In this document: positions 24,856-33,294 of the stretch, in pieces
Layout: every line of letters begins with the position of its first letter
Position numbering within the stretch: position 1 is the first letter of the stretch
DNA from: Fidelibacterota bacterium
Lineage (GTDB): Bacteria > Pseudomonadota > Alphaproteobacteria > Rhodospirillales > Rhodospirillaceae
DNA: 34,982 nt
Assembly: GCA_945903705.1 (NCBI GenBank)
Contig: CAMDOZ010000013.1
Coordinates: 1-34,982 of the forward strand
Reading direction: 5' to 3'
Notes under the pieces: generated by a model
What the model saw: the letters and a program-made list of their open reading frames with translations, nothing else
Told to the model about the DNA's origin: nothing
Database searches by the model: none
Translations under genes and position numbers: made by a program

Positions 24856-26052
24856 TCAATCCCCTGCGCCGCAGTAAGGGCCCAGAAGAACGGCCAGATC
24901 GAGTAATTCCTCGTCCGCTCCTTCGGCTCCGACAAAGGAAATTCCAACTGGGCATCCCGTCACTGTCCCCACCGGCAGGCTCACCTGCGGGAGCCCCCCA
25001 AGTCCGGCGGTGCAGGTTAGGGACATCACCCGAAGTCGAAAGGTTTGCAGGTCTCCCGGCGTCACATCGAGACCCGGCGCAATACTCGGCGCCGTCGGAA
25101 GGACTAGAATCACGCCGGGCGAAATCAGACCGCGAAGATATTTTCGGATCTCAGCCATCATGACACGCGCTTTCGTCCCGGCCTCTTCAGTGATCGATGC
25201 GGCGTAGGTAAAACGTTCGCGAATTCCCTGTTCAAGCTTCGGCTGGTGTTCCTCGATCCAAGGCCCATACTGGGCCCACACCTCGCGCGCCTGAATCGTG
25301 CGAACACATTCGCGCCATGCCCCGAGACCGTCCGCCGCCACCGTGATGTTCTGCGCCCCCGGAAGCACGCCCGCCGAGCGGGCCAAGAAACTTTTCAGGA
25401 ACGTTTGCACGGGCTGATCGGCCTCCGCGAATCCGTCATCTGTCAGCAGGAGGCGGGAGGGCGGCGCGGCCGGCCCGCGTCGCCCAAGCAAGGGCGAGGC
25501 AGCTTTCCGCAAGAGCCCAGGACTTGATGCAAACCAGCCGAGTGCGTCGAAGGTTGGGGCCATGGCCATGGCACCCACCATTGAAACACGGCCGTGGGTC
25601 GTGCGAATACCGTAGATCCCTTGAACCGCGGCGGGAATTCGCACCGAGCCGCCAGTGTCGCTGCCGAGGGCAATATCGCAGGCGCCCGAAGCGACAGCGG
25701 CCGCGGACCCGCTCGAGGATCCGGCGGGCAGGTGGCGGGGTGCCCGCGCGTTACGCGGCGTGCCGTAGTGCGGATTCATGCCCGTTACACTGTAGAAAAA
25801 CTCGTCGCAGATCGTTTTGCCGATGACGTCCACGCCCGCATCGAGCCACTGCTGCACTGCCCACGAGGTCTCCTTTGCCGGCGCGTGGGCCGCGAGCCAC
25901 TCGGGGTTGCCCCCGCCGGTCCGCTCGCCGGCGATGTCATACATGTCCTTGATGGCGGCCGTTAGCCCCGCCAACGGACCGTTCGGGTTGCCCGTGATCG
26001 GCGCGCGCAGATCGTGGGGAACGAAAGCGCTGCTTCGCTGCTGCTTATTCAT
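24856..26052 (-). CDS. Amidase-signature family hydrolase
   Basis: A 398-residue enzyme, short for the family and without a signal peptide, so cytoplasmic. The Ser-cisSer-Lys triad is intact: K35 in AAIKDMYD, cis-Ser S112 in AGSSSGSAAAVASG and nucleophile S136 in SDTGGSVRIPAA. The N-terminus (GPLAGLTAAIKDMYDIAGERTGGG) is of the compact type seen in plant AMI1-like and bacterial indoleacetamide-type amidases. The ATG at 26052 overlaps the end of the dehydrogenase gene by 8 bases (ATGAATAA), so the two are translationally coupled. The pairing suggests that the amidase releases an acid or amine handled in the same short pathway. The substrate is unknown, and the enzyme is distinct from the exported amidase at 5071. 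Confidence 0.9.
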   Translation of the reverse strand: MNKQQRSSAFVPHDLRAPITGNPNGPLAGLTAAIKDMYDIAGERTGGGNPEWLAAHAPAKETSWAVQQWLDAGVDVIGKTICDEFFYSVTGMNPHYGTPRNARAPRHLPAGSSSGSAAAVASGACDIALGSDTGGSVRIPAAVQGIYGIRTTHGRVSMVGAMAMAPTFDALGWFASSPGLLRKAASPLLGRRGPAAPPSRLLLTDDGFAEADQPVQTFLKSFLARSAGVLPGAQNITVAADGLGAWRECVRTIQAREVWAQYGPWIEEHQPKLEQGIRERFTYAASITEEAGTKARVMMAEIRKYLRGLISPGVILVLPTAPSIAPGLDVTPGDLQTFRLRVMSLTCTAGLGGLPQVSLPVGTVTGCPVGISFVGAEGADEELLDLAVLLGPYCGAGD

Positions 26053-27121
26053 TGTGCCCGTTCACCGCGGCCAGAACAGCGTCGGTTACATCTTTGGTCG
26101 TCGCATGGCCTCCAAGATCGGGAGTGTGCAAATGCGGGTCGGCCGTTACCCGCTCTACGGCCCGCATGAGTAGCAAAGCTGCATCCTTTTCGCCGAGGTG
26201 TTCCAGCATGAGACTGGCTGACCAGAAAGCTCCTAGCGGATTGGCAATGCCCTTGCCCATGATATCGAAGGCGGATCCATGAATCGGCTCGAACATGGAT
26301 GGGAACTTGCGCTCCGGATTCATGTTGGCGGTGGGCGCGATGCCCAAAGAGCCAACCAGCGCCGCCGCGAGGTCGGAAAGGATATCGGCATGCAGATTGG
26401 TAGCCACGATCGTATCCAGGGACTGCGGCTTCAAGACCATGCGCATCGTCATGGCATCGACTAGCATCTTGTCCCATTTCACCGATGGAAAGTCGCGAGC
26501 GACCTCGGCCGCGATTTCGTCCCACATCACTAGGCCGTAGCGTTGCGCGTTCGACTTCGTAACAACGGTCAGCCGCCGCCGGGGCCGGGACTGCGCGAGC
26601 TCGAAGGCAAAACGCATTATGCGCGTCACGCCGGTCCGGGTGAAGATCGCGACTTCCGTAGCAACCTCTTCCGGAAAACCGACGTGCGATCGCCCGCCTT
26701 GACCGGCGTACTCACCTTCAGAATTTTCGCGAACGATAATCCAGTCGATGTGTTTTGCGCCCGCATCGCGCAAGGGGCTGACGATGCCGGGCAGAACGCG
26801 CGCCGGCCGCACGTTTGCATACTGGTCGAAGGACTGGCAGATCGCAAGGCGTAGACCCCAGAGCGTCACGTGGTCGGGCACATCGGGTGCACCCACGGCG
26901 CCAAAAAAGATTGCGTCGAACGCGCGCAGTTTCGCCCTGCCGTCTTCCGGCATCATGAGTCCATGCGTCTTGTAGTAGTCCGAGCCCCAGTCAAACGTCT
27001 CAAAGTCAAAGCGAATGCCACCGTCGCGGCGCGCCAGAGCCTCGAGGATCGCCACGCCGGCGGGGACGACTTCCTTACCGATCCCATCCCCCGGAATCAC
27101 GGCAATCCTATGTCTGCGCAT
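26045..27121 (-). CDS. Tartrate/D-malate dehydrogenase-like beta-decarboxylating dehydrogenase
   Basis: A 358-residue member of the isocitrate/isopropylmalate dehydrogenase family, close to TtuC/DmlA. Visible landmarks are IAVIPGDGIGKEV (residues 6-18), the substrate arginine region YANVRPARVLPG, VRENSEGEYAGQGG (130-143), the lysine of VVTKSNAQRYG (K189), and metal-binding aspartates D222, D246 and D250 in LVDAMTMRM and ATNLHADILSDLAAALVGSLG. FEPIHGSAFDIMGKGIANPLG completes the fold. The ENSEGEYAG sequence favours tartrate or D-malate over isopropylmalate. It would oxidise and decarboxylate a 2-hydroxy acid with NAD and a divalent metal. The SD is GGGGGAGA before the ATG at 27121. It heads a two-gene operon with the amidase and lies after the cassette B terminator. 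Confidence 0.88.
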   Translation of the reverse strand: MRRHRIAVIPGDGIGKEVVPAGVAILEALARRDGGIRFDFETFDWGSDYYKTHGLMMPEDGRAKLRAFDAIFFGAVGAPDVPDHVTLWGLRLAICQSFDQYANVRPARVLPGIVSPLRDAGAKHIDWIIVRENSEGEYAGQGGRSHVGFPEEVATEVAIFTRTGVTRIMRFAFELAQSRPRRRLTVVTKSNAQRYGLVMWDEIAAEVARDFPSVKWDKMLVDAMTMRMVLKPQSLDTIVATNLHADILSDLAAALVGSLGIAPTANMNPERKFPSMFEPIHGSAFDIMGKGIANPLGAFWSASLMLEHLGEKDAALLLMRAVERVTADPHLHTPDLGGHATTKDVTDAVLAAVNGHNE

Positions 27122-27159
27122 TAGTATCTCCCCCTACCCCCGATGGACCGCGATCTTCC

Positions 27160-27193
27160 GAAAAAGAAAGGCCCGCAGTTGATGCAGGCCTTT
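27160..27193 (-). terminator. Rho-independent terminator of cassette B
   Basis: On the minus strand, AAAGGCC and GGCCTTT (arms at 27187-27193 and 27167-27173) form a stem extended by three more pairs after one mismatch, with a 5-base loop. TCTTTTTC follows directly. It lies 23 bases after the stop of the last cassette B gene and upstream of the dehydrogenase start, so it separates the two operons. Confidence 0.85.
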
Positions 27194-27215
27194 CATCCGC
27201 TCGGTTTTCTGACCG

Positions 27216-28607
27216 TTAGGGAATGGCGATGGCCCAAACCAATGCTGGAGCACCATCGGCCGGAGTACCAAAGTCCAACAGGCTCTTAGGCGCGGCCTCT
27301 TCGCTGAACGCAGTCATGTAGGCATCGTTGCCGTTCATATCTCCCGGCGCCTTGTCGCCGTCGAACGTCCATAGCGCGTAATCCTGGTAGACCCATTGGC
27401 GCGTGCCGTCGGGACGCGGTGCTATATTCCAGAAGCCCTGCGGCTTCGCGTCAGCCGGAGCCAGGAACGGGTGCCAGACCTTGCTGCAGGCCGCATCGCA
27501 ACGGGCATTGATGCCGATATCGCGTCCGACGGCCGGGCGCGGCGGCTGCCCGCGGCGTAAGCTATGGCCGCCGCCGGACTGATAGATGAACCCGTCGCGG
27601 CGATAGAGCGTCTTTCCGTCCTTCGTCGCGAGGACGTTGCCCTGCCCCAGGGTACGTTGAATGGAAACGTCAGCCGGCATGTAGTAGCGGACCACGGCCG
27701 CCACCTCGATCTGCTTGTCTACGCCCGCGCCGTAAGCGTCACCCGGCGCCAAATCCTCAACATAAGTGTATAGCGGCCGTCCCAGATAGGACCACTGCTT
27801 GATGCCGTCGGGCCGCTTAGCAAAAGTGAAGTGGCCAACTGGTTTGGCCAGTTGCGGTGCCGTTGCGGGCACCCACGGCGAATTAAGTGCTTCTTTTTTC
27901 GGCCTGCCTTTCAGCGCATAGAGCGTTCGGCCCGTGTGATCGATGAGCGCGATCCCGGTCGCGTCCGGCACCTCCTTGATCGAGACGCCGTCGGGGACAA
28001 TCATGTTCGAGACGGGATAGGCGAGCGCGACCTTCCACTCGGCAGGCAACGGAACATCCGGCTTGGCGTTGCGGGCGCCGCTCCCACGGATGCCGCCGCC
28101 GACATATTCACCGACGCCGTTCTTACGCCGCCCGCCGAAACGTGCGGGGCTGTTGCCGTTCACGGAGCCCGGGTCTACGTCCTTGACGTGGGTGTAAAGG
28201 GGCTTGCCGTCGTAAGCCCACTGCTTGGTTCCGTCGTCGCGCGTAATCGACGACCACGGTCCGAAGACGCGCGTGCCCGTGTCTACGAGGTAAGGCTTCC
28301 AGTTCTCTGCACATTCATTGGCGCAGGTGGCCTTACCAGCGGGATTCGGCACATACGTATAGAGCGTCAGTCCGCTCACAGTCGTGAATGCGATCTCCGC
28401 GCGATTGAGGGCTGCAGCCGTTTGCTTTCCGAGGTCGAAGCCTTGCGCGCGACCGAGCGGCTGGAGGCCGATCCCCGGTGGCGTGGCGAGGGGGGCGAAT
28501 TCCGGAGCGCGCCCGTATTCCGAAGCGGCGCGCGACAGGTCCGTCGCCGTAACGAGCATCGCTATCGACAGCGCGGACGTCCAAAATAGAGTGCGGCGTA
28601 TGGTCAT
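27216..28607 (-). CDS. Cassette B gene 4: secreted three-repeat Lipoprotein_15-type protein
   Basis: 463 residues from the ATG at 28607 (AAAGGA about 8 bases upstream), essentially the same length as the cassette A paralogue. The signal peptide is about residues 5-28 (ending DLSRAA). After a shared linker (EFAPLATPPGIGLQPLG) come three Lipoprotein_15/COG4315-type repeats near 79-150, 226-295 and 331-428. Repeats 1 and 3 keep their Cys pairs (CANEC and CDAAC). Repeat 2 has lost both (KEALNSPWVPATAP) while keeping the QWSYLGRPLYTY part. Repeat 3 carries the invariant IYQSGGGHSLRRG insert. The C-terminus (FGTPADGAPALVW) also matches cassette A. Its function is not established; the Cys pairs and aromatic residues would suit a periplasmic redox or cofactor-binding protein. 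It is the last gene of the operon. Confidence 0.88.
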   Translation of the reverse strand: MTIRRTLFWTSALSIAMLVTATDLSRAASEYGRAPEFAPLATPPGIGLQPLGRAQGFDLGKQTAAALNRAEIAFTTVSGLTLYTYVPNPAGKATCANECAENWKPYLVDTGTRVFGPWSSITRDDGTKQWAYDGKPLYTHVKDVDPGSVNGNSPARFGGRRKNGVGEYVGGGIRGSGARNAKPDVPLPAEWKVALAYPVSNMIVPDGVSIKEVPDATGIALIDHTGRTLYALKGRPKKEALNSPWVPATAPQLAKPVGHFTFAKRPDGIKQWSYLGRPLYTYVEDLAPGDAYGAGVDKQIEVAAVVRYYMPADVSIQRTLGQGNVLATKDGKTLYRRDGFIYQSGGGHSLRRGQPPRPAVGRDIGINARCDAACSKVWHPFLAPADAKPQGFWNIAPRPDGTRQWVYQDYALWTFDGDKAPGDMNGNDAYMTAFSEEAAPKSLLDFGTPADGAPALVWAIAIP

Positions 28608-28630
28608 GGGAGTGTCCTTTTTGGGTCTGC

Positions 28631-29956
28631 TCACGCCAAGATGTCGGTCATGGTCTTGCTGGTCTCGTTGGAAAGCGCGCCCCATGTCTGGATCGGGACG
28701 CCCAGCGCCTGTTGGAGGGTGAGTCCAACGCGCGTTGCCGGATCGCCCGGCGCGGAGACATGCAGCCCGGTTCTGAGACGTCCACCGGCACTGCCGACGG
28801 TCAGGATCGGGAGATTATCCATGGTATGCGTCCGAGCATAGCCGTGGTCGGTTTGCCAAACGATGACGGTACGATCGAGGACCGAGCCGGCACCTTCGCG
28901 CATGCCATCAAGCTCCCGGAGGAAGTCGACAAAAGCGCCATTAGCGAAGTCGATGAACGAGGTGACTTCGCGCTGGTAGCCGAGCGAATCGTCGACCGGC
29001 TCGTCGTGCGTATACTGGTGCCACCCGCGCGCATCGCCGGGTTTGCGGAGGCCGCCCGACCCAAGGACGACGTTGAACACCTGCGTTTGCCCGCAGGCCA
29101 CGGCATGAGCCAATAGCGCACCGAACAATTTATTGTTCTTCGCCACTTCGCCGATGGTGCTGCGTGGGGGCGCTTCCTCCGGTTTTCCGGGTACGACGCA
29201 GGATTCCAGAGGCGCCGGCTTCTGCAGCTCGATATCCAACTGCTGCTCGATCTGCCGGAGCGACGTGAAATACTCATCGAGGCGCGCCCGATCCGAGGCG
29301 CCGACCATACCCATGATCTGCTGCCGCTCGTCCTTAAGGTAAGACAGCACGCTCTGGCGTGCGAGGATCGCCGGCGACGGCGTGAACTCGGCGGCATTGG
29401 GATCCTTGAACTCCGGCCCGAAGATGCGCGCATAAAGCGCCACGGGCGAAGGCTCGGACGGATTACGCACGCTACCGCTGCGGTTGCTAAAGCTGCCCCG
29501 GCTGCCGTCGAGCGAGACTTCGAGCGAACGGAAACGCGTCGTCTTCCCGATCACGTCGGCGATCATCATGTCGAGGCTTGGGCCGGACTGGCCGCCAATC
29601 GGAATCGCACCGGTCGCAGCAATCTGCCAGCCTGTGGTGTGTGTCTCCACCGGCCGGCCATCCAGAAAATACTTGGTGCCGCTGATGATGTTCATCCGAT
29701 CGCGGAACGGGTCAAATGCCTTCAGCTCGACATTGTTCTCGTAGTTTGCGCCGACCTTTTTAGGTATCCAGCGCCCGGGCGTGAAGCCGAGACCCTGCCA
29801 CCATGTGCCGAACACGACGGGCAGCTTCGTTCCGCTGGCGGCAAGGGCGGTTCCGTGGACGTTCAGGAAGCAATCCATGAACGGCAGACCTAACGAGACC
29901 GCGACACCACATGTCGTGCTGCGCAGAACAGCCCTGCGCTCAATCGGCTTCGTCAT
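28631..29956 (-). CDS. Cassette B gene 3: Tat-exported DUF1552 protein
   Basis: 441 residues; the ATG at 29956 overlaps the stop of the DUF1592 gene by 4 bases (ATGA), showing translational coupling. The Tat signal is IERRAVLRS followed by a hydrophobic segment. It is a clear paralogue of the cassette A protein: WIPKKVGANYENN, YFLDGRPVETHT, GPSLDMMIADVIGK, RSLEVSLDGSRGS, ARIFGPEFKDPNAAEFTP, RARLDEYFTSLRQIEQQLD and LLAHAVACGQTQVFNV. The family motif reads HQYTHD (residues 313-318), again with Thr for Ser and an acidic residue for the final His. The shared change suggests it is functional in this subgroup. Gene 4 starts 23 bases downstream. Confidence 0.9.
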   Translation of the reverse strand: MTKPIERRAVLRSTTCGVAVSLGLPFMDCFLNVHGTALAASGTKLPVVFGTWWQGLGFTPGRWIPKKVGANYENNVELKAFDPFRDRMNIISGTKYFLDGRPVETHTTGWQIAATGAIPIGGQSGPSLDMMIADVIGKTTRFRSLEVSLDGSRGSFSNRSGSVRNPSEPSPVALYARIFGPEFKDPNAAEFTPSPAILARQSVLSYLKDERQQIMGMVGASDRARLDEYFTSLRQIEQQLDIELQKPAPLESCVVPGKPEEAPPRSTIGEVAKNNKLFGALLAHAVACGQTQVFNVVLGSGGLRKPGDARGWHQYTHDEPVDDSLGYQREVTSFIDFANGAFVDFLRELDGMREGAGSVLDRTVIVWQTDHGYARTHTMDNLPILTVGSAGGRLRTGLHVSAPGDPATRVGLTLQQALGVPIQTWGALSNETSKTMTDILA

Positions 29957-31665
29957 TGCCGTCTCTCCGTGCTGACAGGTGTGACCGTCCCCAGGCGTGG
30001 AGGAGCCGATGCCGATGTTTCCGGCGCGGACTGAACCGGCGCCGGGCGATAGAATTGGTCGCTGAGAGCGATCGCCTTCATGAGTTCAGGTAGACGATAT
30101 CCGCTCTTCTTAAACGCGCTTTCGAGTTCCGTTAACCAGGGGCGATCGGAGCGTGCAACGCCGCCGCGGCCGTAAGCTGCGATCCTATTGACCAGACAAG
30201 AGGTCGTCGCGGGATGCTCGTAAGCGGCCCGCCCGAGGTCGGCCGGCCCTTTGATGTTCTTACCGTCAAACACGGCCGAAGTGTCAATGGGCTCGCCGTT
30301 TTCGGTAGTCCTGAACGTGCCCGCAGTATCGAAATTTTCAAGGGCGAGGCCCGCTGGATCGGTGATCTTGTGGCATCCCGCACACACGGCTTCCGAGGCG
30401 TGCGCCTTAAGCCGGTCGCGAGCCGTTTTATAGGCAACATTATTTACGAGATCGAACTCGACGTTGCCGGGCGGCGCCGGAACCTTTTGACAGAATATGA
30501 CTTCACGAAGGGCTTTGCCGCGTAGCGTGGGCGAACTTATGCCCGGATGGGAATGCAGCGCGGTAAAGCTGGCGTGCGTAAGAATTCCCGCGCGTGGATC
30601 CTCCGGAGCGAATTCATAGGCCTCCCATGAGTCAGGCGCGCCATTCGGCTGAATCGTCGCCAGCGGCACCTTGTAAATCGCGGCCAATTCCTGCGTCAGG
30701 TAGGTTTTGCGCGTCGTGAAGATTTCGCGGTAGTCGCCGCGCTCGATCAAAACGCGGTCGATGATGGTCTTCAGCGTCTGTTCTTGAGCATCGGTGGCCG
30801 ACTTGGTGCTGAACTTGGGATAGAGCGTCGTATCCTTGGCCAGCGCCGAGAACTGATCGAAACCGAACATATCGATGAAAAACGCGCGCACGCCGGCTTC
30901 GAGCCGCCGCGAAGCAAGCATACGCTCGACCTGGCGTGCGAGACCCCTCTTCGTGGTCAAGTCGCCACTCGCCGCGGCGTCGAGCAGTTCTGCATCGGGG
31001 CCCGAGTTCCAAAGGAAGAAGCTGAGGTGAGAGGCCTTGGAATAGCTATCGAGTTGATACTCGCCCGAACGATCCGGCTTCGACCCGGTTACATCGACGC
31101 GGAAGATGAATTTCGGCGAGGACAGCATCCCGGCGAGACCCAGACCAACGCCGTCATAGTAATTACCCGTGAGCTTCGCCCCCAGCGCCGCAGCGCCGAC
31201 ATAGGCGTCAAGTTCCGCACCGGTCAGCGGACGCCGGTAGAGCAGTCGCCCGACCTGGACCATGAACTGGCGCGTGCAGGCGTCATCAGCCGCGTTTTCC
31301 GCTGCCGGCTTGCATGGAATCATCATGCCACGGCGCTTTTCGTCGACGATCTGGGCCGCGATTGTCCGCGCCATCGTCTCGTATTGTTCGAGCCCCGTCG
31401 GGCTCACGCTGACTTTGCTTGCGCCAACCGCCACCAGGCCGTCGGCACGCATATCCGGTTCGAAGCGGCCACCGAGCTCGATGGTTGGTCCAAAAACATC
31501 AGCGATAATGTTCTGATACTGCTCCGCGGTCAGTCGGCGCACCAATGCCTCGGGCGCCGATCCCTGCACCGCGGATTCCGCTACTCCGGAACTCAAAATC
31601 GGAAGCGCCGCCAGACCGCACACCGCGGCGGCAATCAATCCATTTCCCAACACTCTGCGAGTCAT
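29953..31665 (-). CDS. Cassette B gene 2: DUF1592-family cytochrome-like protein
   Basis: 570 residues with an SD AGGAG ahead of the ATG at 31665. The signal segment is about residues 8-32. The domain order matches cassette A: DUF1587 (LVRRLTAEQYQNIIADVFG, about 41-110), DUF1595 (RRPLTGAELDAYV, about 130-190), DUF1592 (LSFFLWNSGPDAELL, about 205-330), DUF1588 (GILTHASFTALHSHPGISSPT through AGCHKITDPAGLALENFD, about 357-450) and DUF1585 (SCLVNRIAAYGRG and beyond). The haem motif is C428-AG-C431-H432. Extra paired cysteines (CKP and DAC near 118-130) are shared with cassette A. It starts 11 bases after gene 1 and overlaps gene 3. A periplasmic electron-transfer role is inferred from the CxxCH site. 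Confidence 0.9.
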   Translation of the reverse strand: MTRRVLGNGLIAAAVCGLAALPILSSGVAESAVQGSAPEALVRRLTAEQYQNIIADVFGPTIELGGRFEPDMRADGLVAVGASKVSVSPTGLEQYETMARTIAAQIVDEKRRGMMIPCKPAAENAADDACTRQFMVQVGRLLYRRPLTGAELDAYVGAAALGAKLTGNYYDGVGLGLAGMLSSPKFIFRVDVTGSKPDRSGEYQLDSYSKASHLSFFLWNSGPDAELLDAAASGDLTTKRGLARQVERMLASRRLEAGVRAFFIDMFGFDQFSALAKDTTLYPKFSTKSATDAQEQTLKTIIDRVLIERGDYREIFTTRKTYLTQELAAIYKVPLATIQPNGAPDSWEAYEFAPEDPRAGILTHASFTALHSHPGISSPTLRGKALREVIFCQKVPAPPGNVEFDLVNNVAYKTARDRLKAHASEAVCAGCHKITDPAGLALENFDTAGTFRTTENGEPIDTSAVFDGKNIKGPADLGRAAYEHPATTSCLVNRIAAYGRGGVARSDRPWLTELESAFKKSGYRLPELMKAIALSDQFYRPAPVQSAPETSASAPPRLGTVTPVSTERRQ

Positions 31666-31676
31666 ACCTCTTTCTC

Positions 31677-32816
31677 CTACCCGCCGACAGCAGCTTTTCT
31701 CTGAATGTCCGTCGCCGGCACCGCGAACGCGGGAACCGCTTCGACTTGATAGGACGCCGAGATGTCGTCGTTCTGGCCTGTCGTCGGATTCGCGTCTGCA
31801 TCAGCATTGCGCTTGAGCAGATAATACAAACCGACGATATCGCCTGTGATGCAGACCTCGAAGGCCGGCCCGCCGCTTGCAAAAGCAAAGTAGATTTCTC
31901 GCCAGGGCTGATAGCCACCGAGAATGCCTTCCGCCGATCCATCGCGCCTGAACTTGAACCGGAAGTGCGTGCTCTTGAGATTGAGTTCAGGCGCTACGAG
32001 AGGATTTTGGAGCATGCGGAAGTTCCCATGCTCGGTGACGTTCACGACCCCGTCCCTGATCTCGCCGCGAAAGACGTTGTGGGAGCGCGGATCCGAATCA
32101 ATGCGGTAGCTGACATCATGGCGTGGAGAGCCGTCGCTATTCGACTTTAGGTGCTCCAGGGCACGATCGAACGTGACGGTAACCTCTCCGTCCTTGTCGA
32201 GGTCTTCTCCGCTCAGCGTAATGAGCCAAGCGGGCTGAGAGTCCTGAAGCTGTCCCCACGCCCACGCCCAATAAGTGGGACGGCCGGCAAGTGAGCCTCG
32301 ATATGGGCGCACACAACCAAACGCACGGAAAAACTGATTATCGATCCCAGCTTCTTTGGTTTCGGGATCGGTGAAGCCATCTGGGTCATCGACGCCGCGC
32401 CCATCCAGATCGAAGCCGTAAGCGTACTTGCCCGTCAGAGCGACGAGCTTCGGATCGACGACGGTTTCGGGATAGACGTAAGGATTTATGGGCTTACCGT
32501 CGATCCGGCCGCGCTCGTACATCAGGCGTTCAATATCGTTGCCGCCCTCCTCGACTGCTTTCTTGGCGAACGCCTCAATCTCGGTCCCATTGTATCCGAG
32601 GGCCGCGAGATTTTTCAGATACTGCTCTTCGATCGTTGGATTGATGCCGCCCGGACAATCGCCCTCTTCAGAGTAGGCGGCCTGGCCAAAATAGCTGACG
32701 ACGTAGGAGCGGGTTTCAAGAGCCGCCGCAGATCGCATCGGAATACATAGAACAGCTGAACTCGCTAAGCAAACTGCCGCCAGTGAATGGCAAACCGTCC
32801 CGCGGATCCCGAGCAA
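31677..32816 (-). CDS. Cassette B gene 1: unrecognised secreted protein family, copy 3
   Basis: 379 residues from a TTG at 32816 with GGGAGGAAGG just upstream; no better ATG exists before the signal peptide. The signal runs to about residue 32 (MRSAAA) and the mature protein starts LETRSYVVSYFGQA. Blocks shared with copy 2 are GRIDGKPINPYVYPETVVDP, YGFDLDGRG, ETKEAGIDNQ, RGSLAGRPTYW, QDSQPAW, ISGEDLDKDGEVTVTFDRALE, RIDSDPRSHNV, LGGYQPW, YFAFASGG, GDIVGLYYLLKRNADA and VPAFAVP. DLDKDGEVTVTFD is a near-EF-hand loop. Three cysteines are conserved. The copy heads cassette B and is divergent from TonB receptor 3. No enzyme family could be assigned. Confidence 0.87.
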   Translation of the reverse strand: MLGIRGTVCHSLAAVCLASSAVLCIPMRSAAALETRSYVVSYFGQAAYSEEGDCPGGINPTIEEQYLKNLAALGYNGTEIEAFAKKAVEEGGNDIERLMYERGRIDGKPINPYVYPETVVDPKLVALTGKYAYGFDLDGRGVDDPDGFTDPETKEAGIDNQFFRAFGCVRPYRGSLAGRPTYWAWAWGQLQDSQPAWLITLSGEDLDKDGEVTVTFDRALEHLKSNSDGSPRHDVSYRIDSDPRSHNVFRGEIRDGVVNVTEHGNFRMLQNPLVAPELNLKSTHFRFKFRRDGSAEGILGGYQPWREIYFAFASGGPAFEVCITGDIVGLYYLLKRNADADANPTTGQNDDISASYQVEAVPAFAVPATDIQRKAAVGG

Positions 32817-33294
32817 AGCGCCTTCCTCCCTTTAGTTCACATCAACTCCGTAGGCGGTCCAGAACGCCAAATGGCGACTGTGCTGAGCCTCTCCCAAAAA
32901 GCCTAAACATGAGGCCTAGAAAGTCTAACATCAGATCATCAGGTTACAAATAGTTGTGCGCGCTCGCTGACCTAGCATTTTCTTGTGGCGGGGCCCGAAC
33001 TTTGCGAGGCAGAATGCTGCCCAAGGGGGGCGCGCAGCCGCGTTCTAGCGCGCAATACAGCAATTTGTATGGGGTTCTGGCGACTCTGCGCTTGAACGAA
33101 GAGCACGTGAAACAGTGCGGCGGCGTGTCACTAATTATTGATTGCACCGGCGCGATCACTTCGGATCCAAGAGCGGGGCCAGTTCTCTTTAGGTGAACAG
33201 GGAAAGAGGAAAACTAAACCCGGCGGTCGCTCGACGTTTCGTCGGTGAGGGCTGTTACACCGCCGCTGTTACAATAGGCACATATGGGGGAACT
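32817..33294. promoter_or_regulatory. Divergent intergenic region between cassette B and TonB receptor 3
   Basis: 478 bases that must contain both promoters. Open frames of 70-80 codons on both strands around 32950-33190 mirror each other and have no SD or family match, so no gene is supported. A TACAAT hexamer at 33270-33275 may be a -10 box for receptor 3. A G-run SD (GGGGGAACT) precedes the ATG at 33295. Confidence 0.45.
33251..33273. repeat. Direct repeat GCTGTTACA upstream of TonB receptor 3
   Basis: GCTGTTACA occurs at 33251-33259 and 33265-33273, 14 bases apart and 21 bases before the receptor start codon. The position overlaps the likely core promoter, so it may be a pair of regulator half-sites. 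Confidence 0.4.

Noticed and set aside
30784-31704. A 306-codon open frame on the plus strand
   Set aside because: It is antisense to the DUF1592 gene of cassette B, whose domains and CxxCH are clear.
32944-33196. Mirrored 71- and 80-codon frames between cassette B and receptor 3
   Set aside because: Frames on both strands over the same bases with no SD or homology are typical of GC-rich noncoding DNA.
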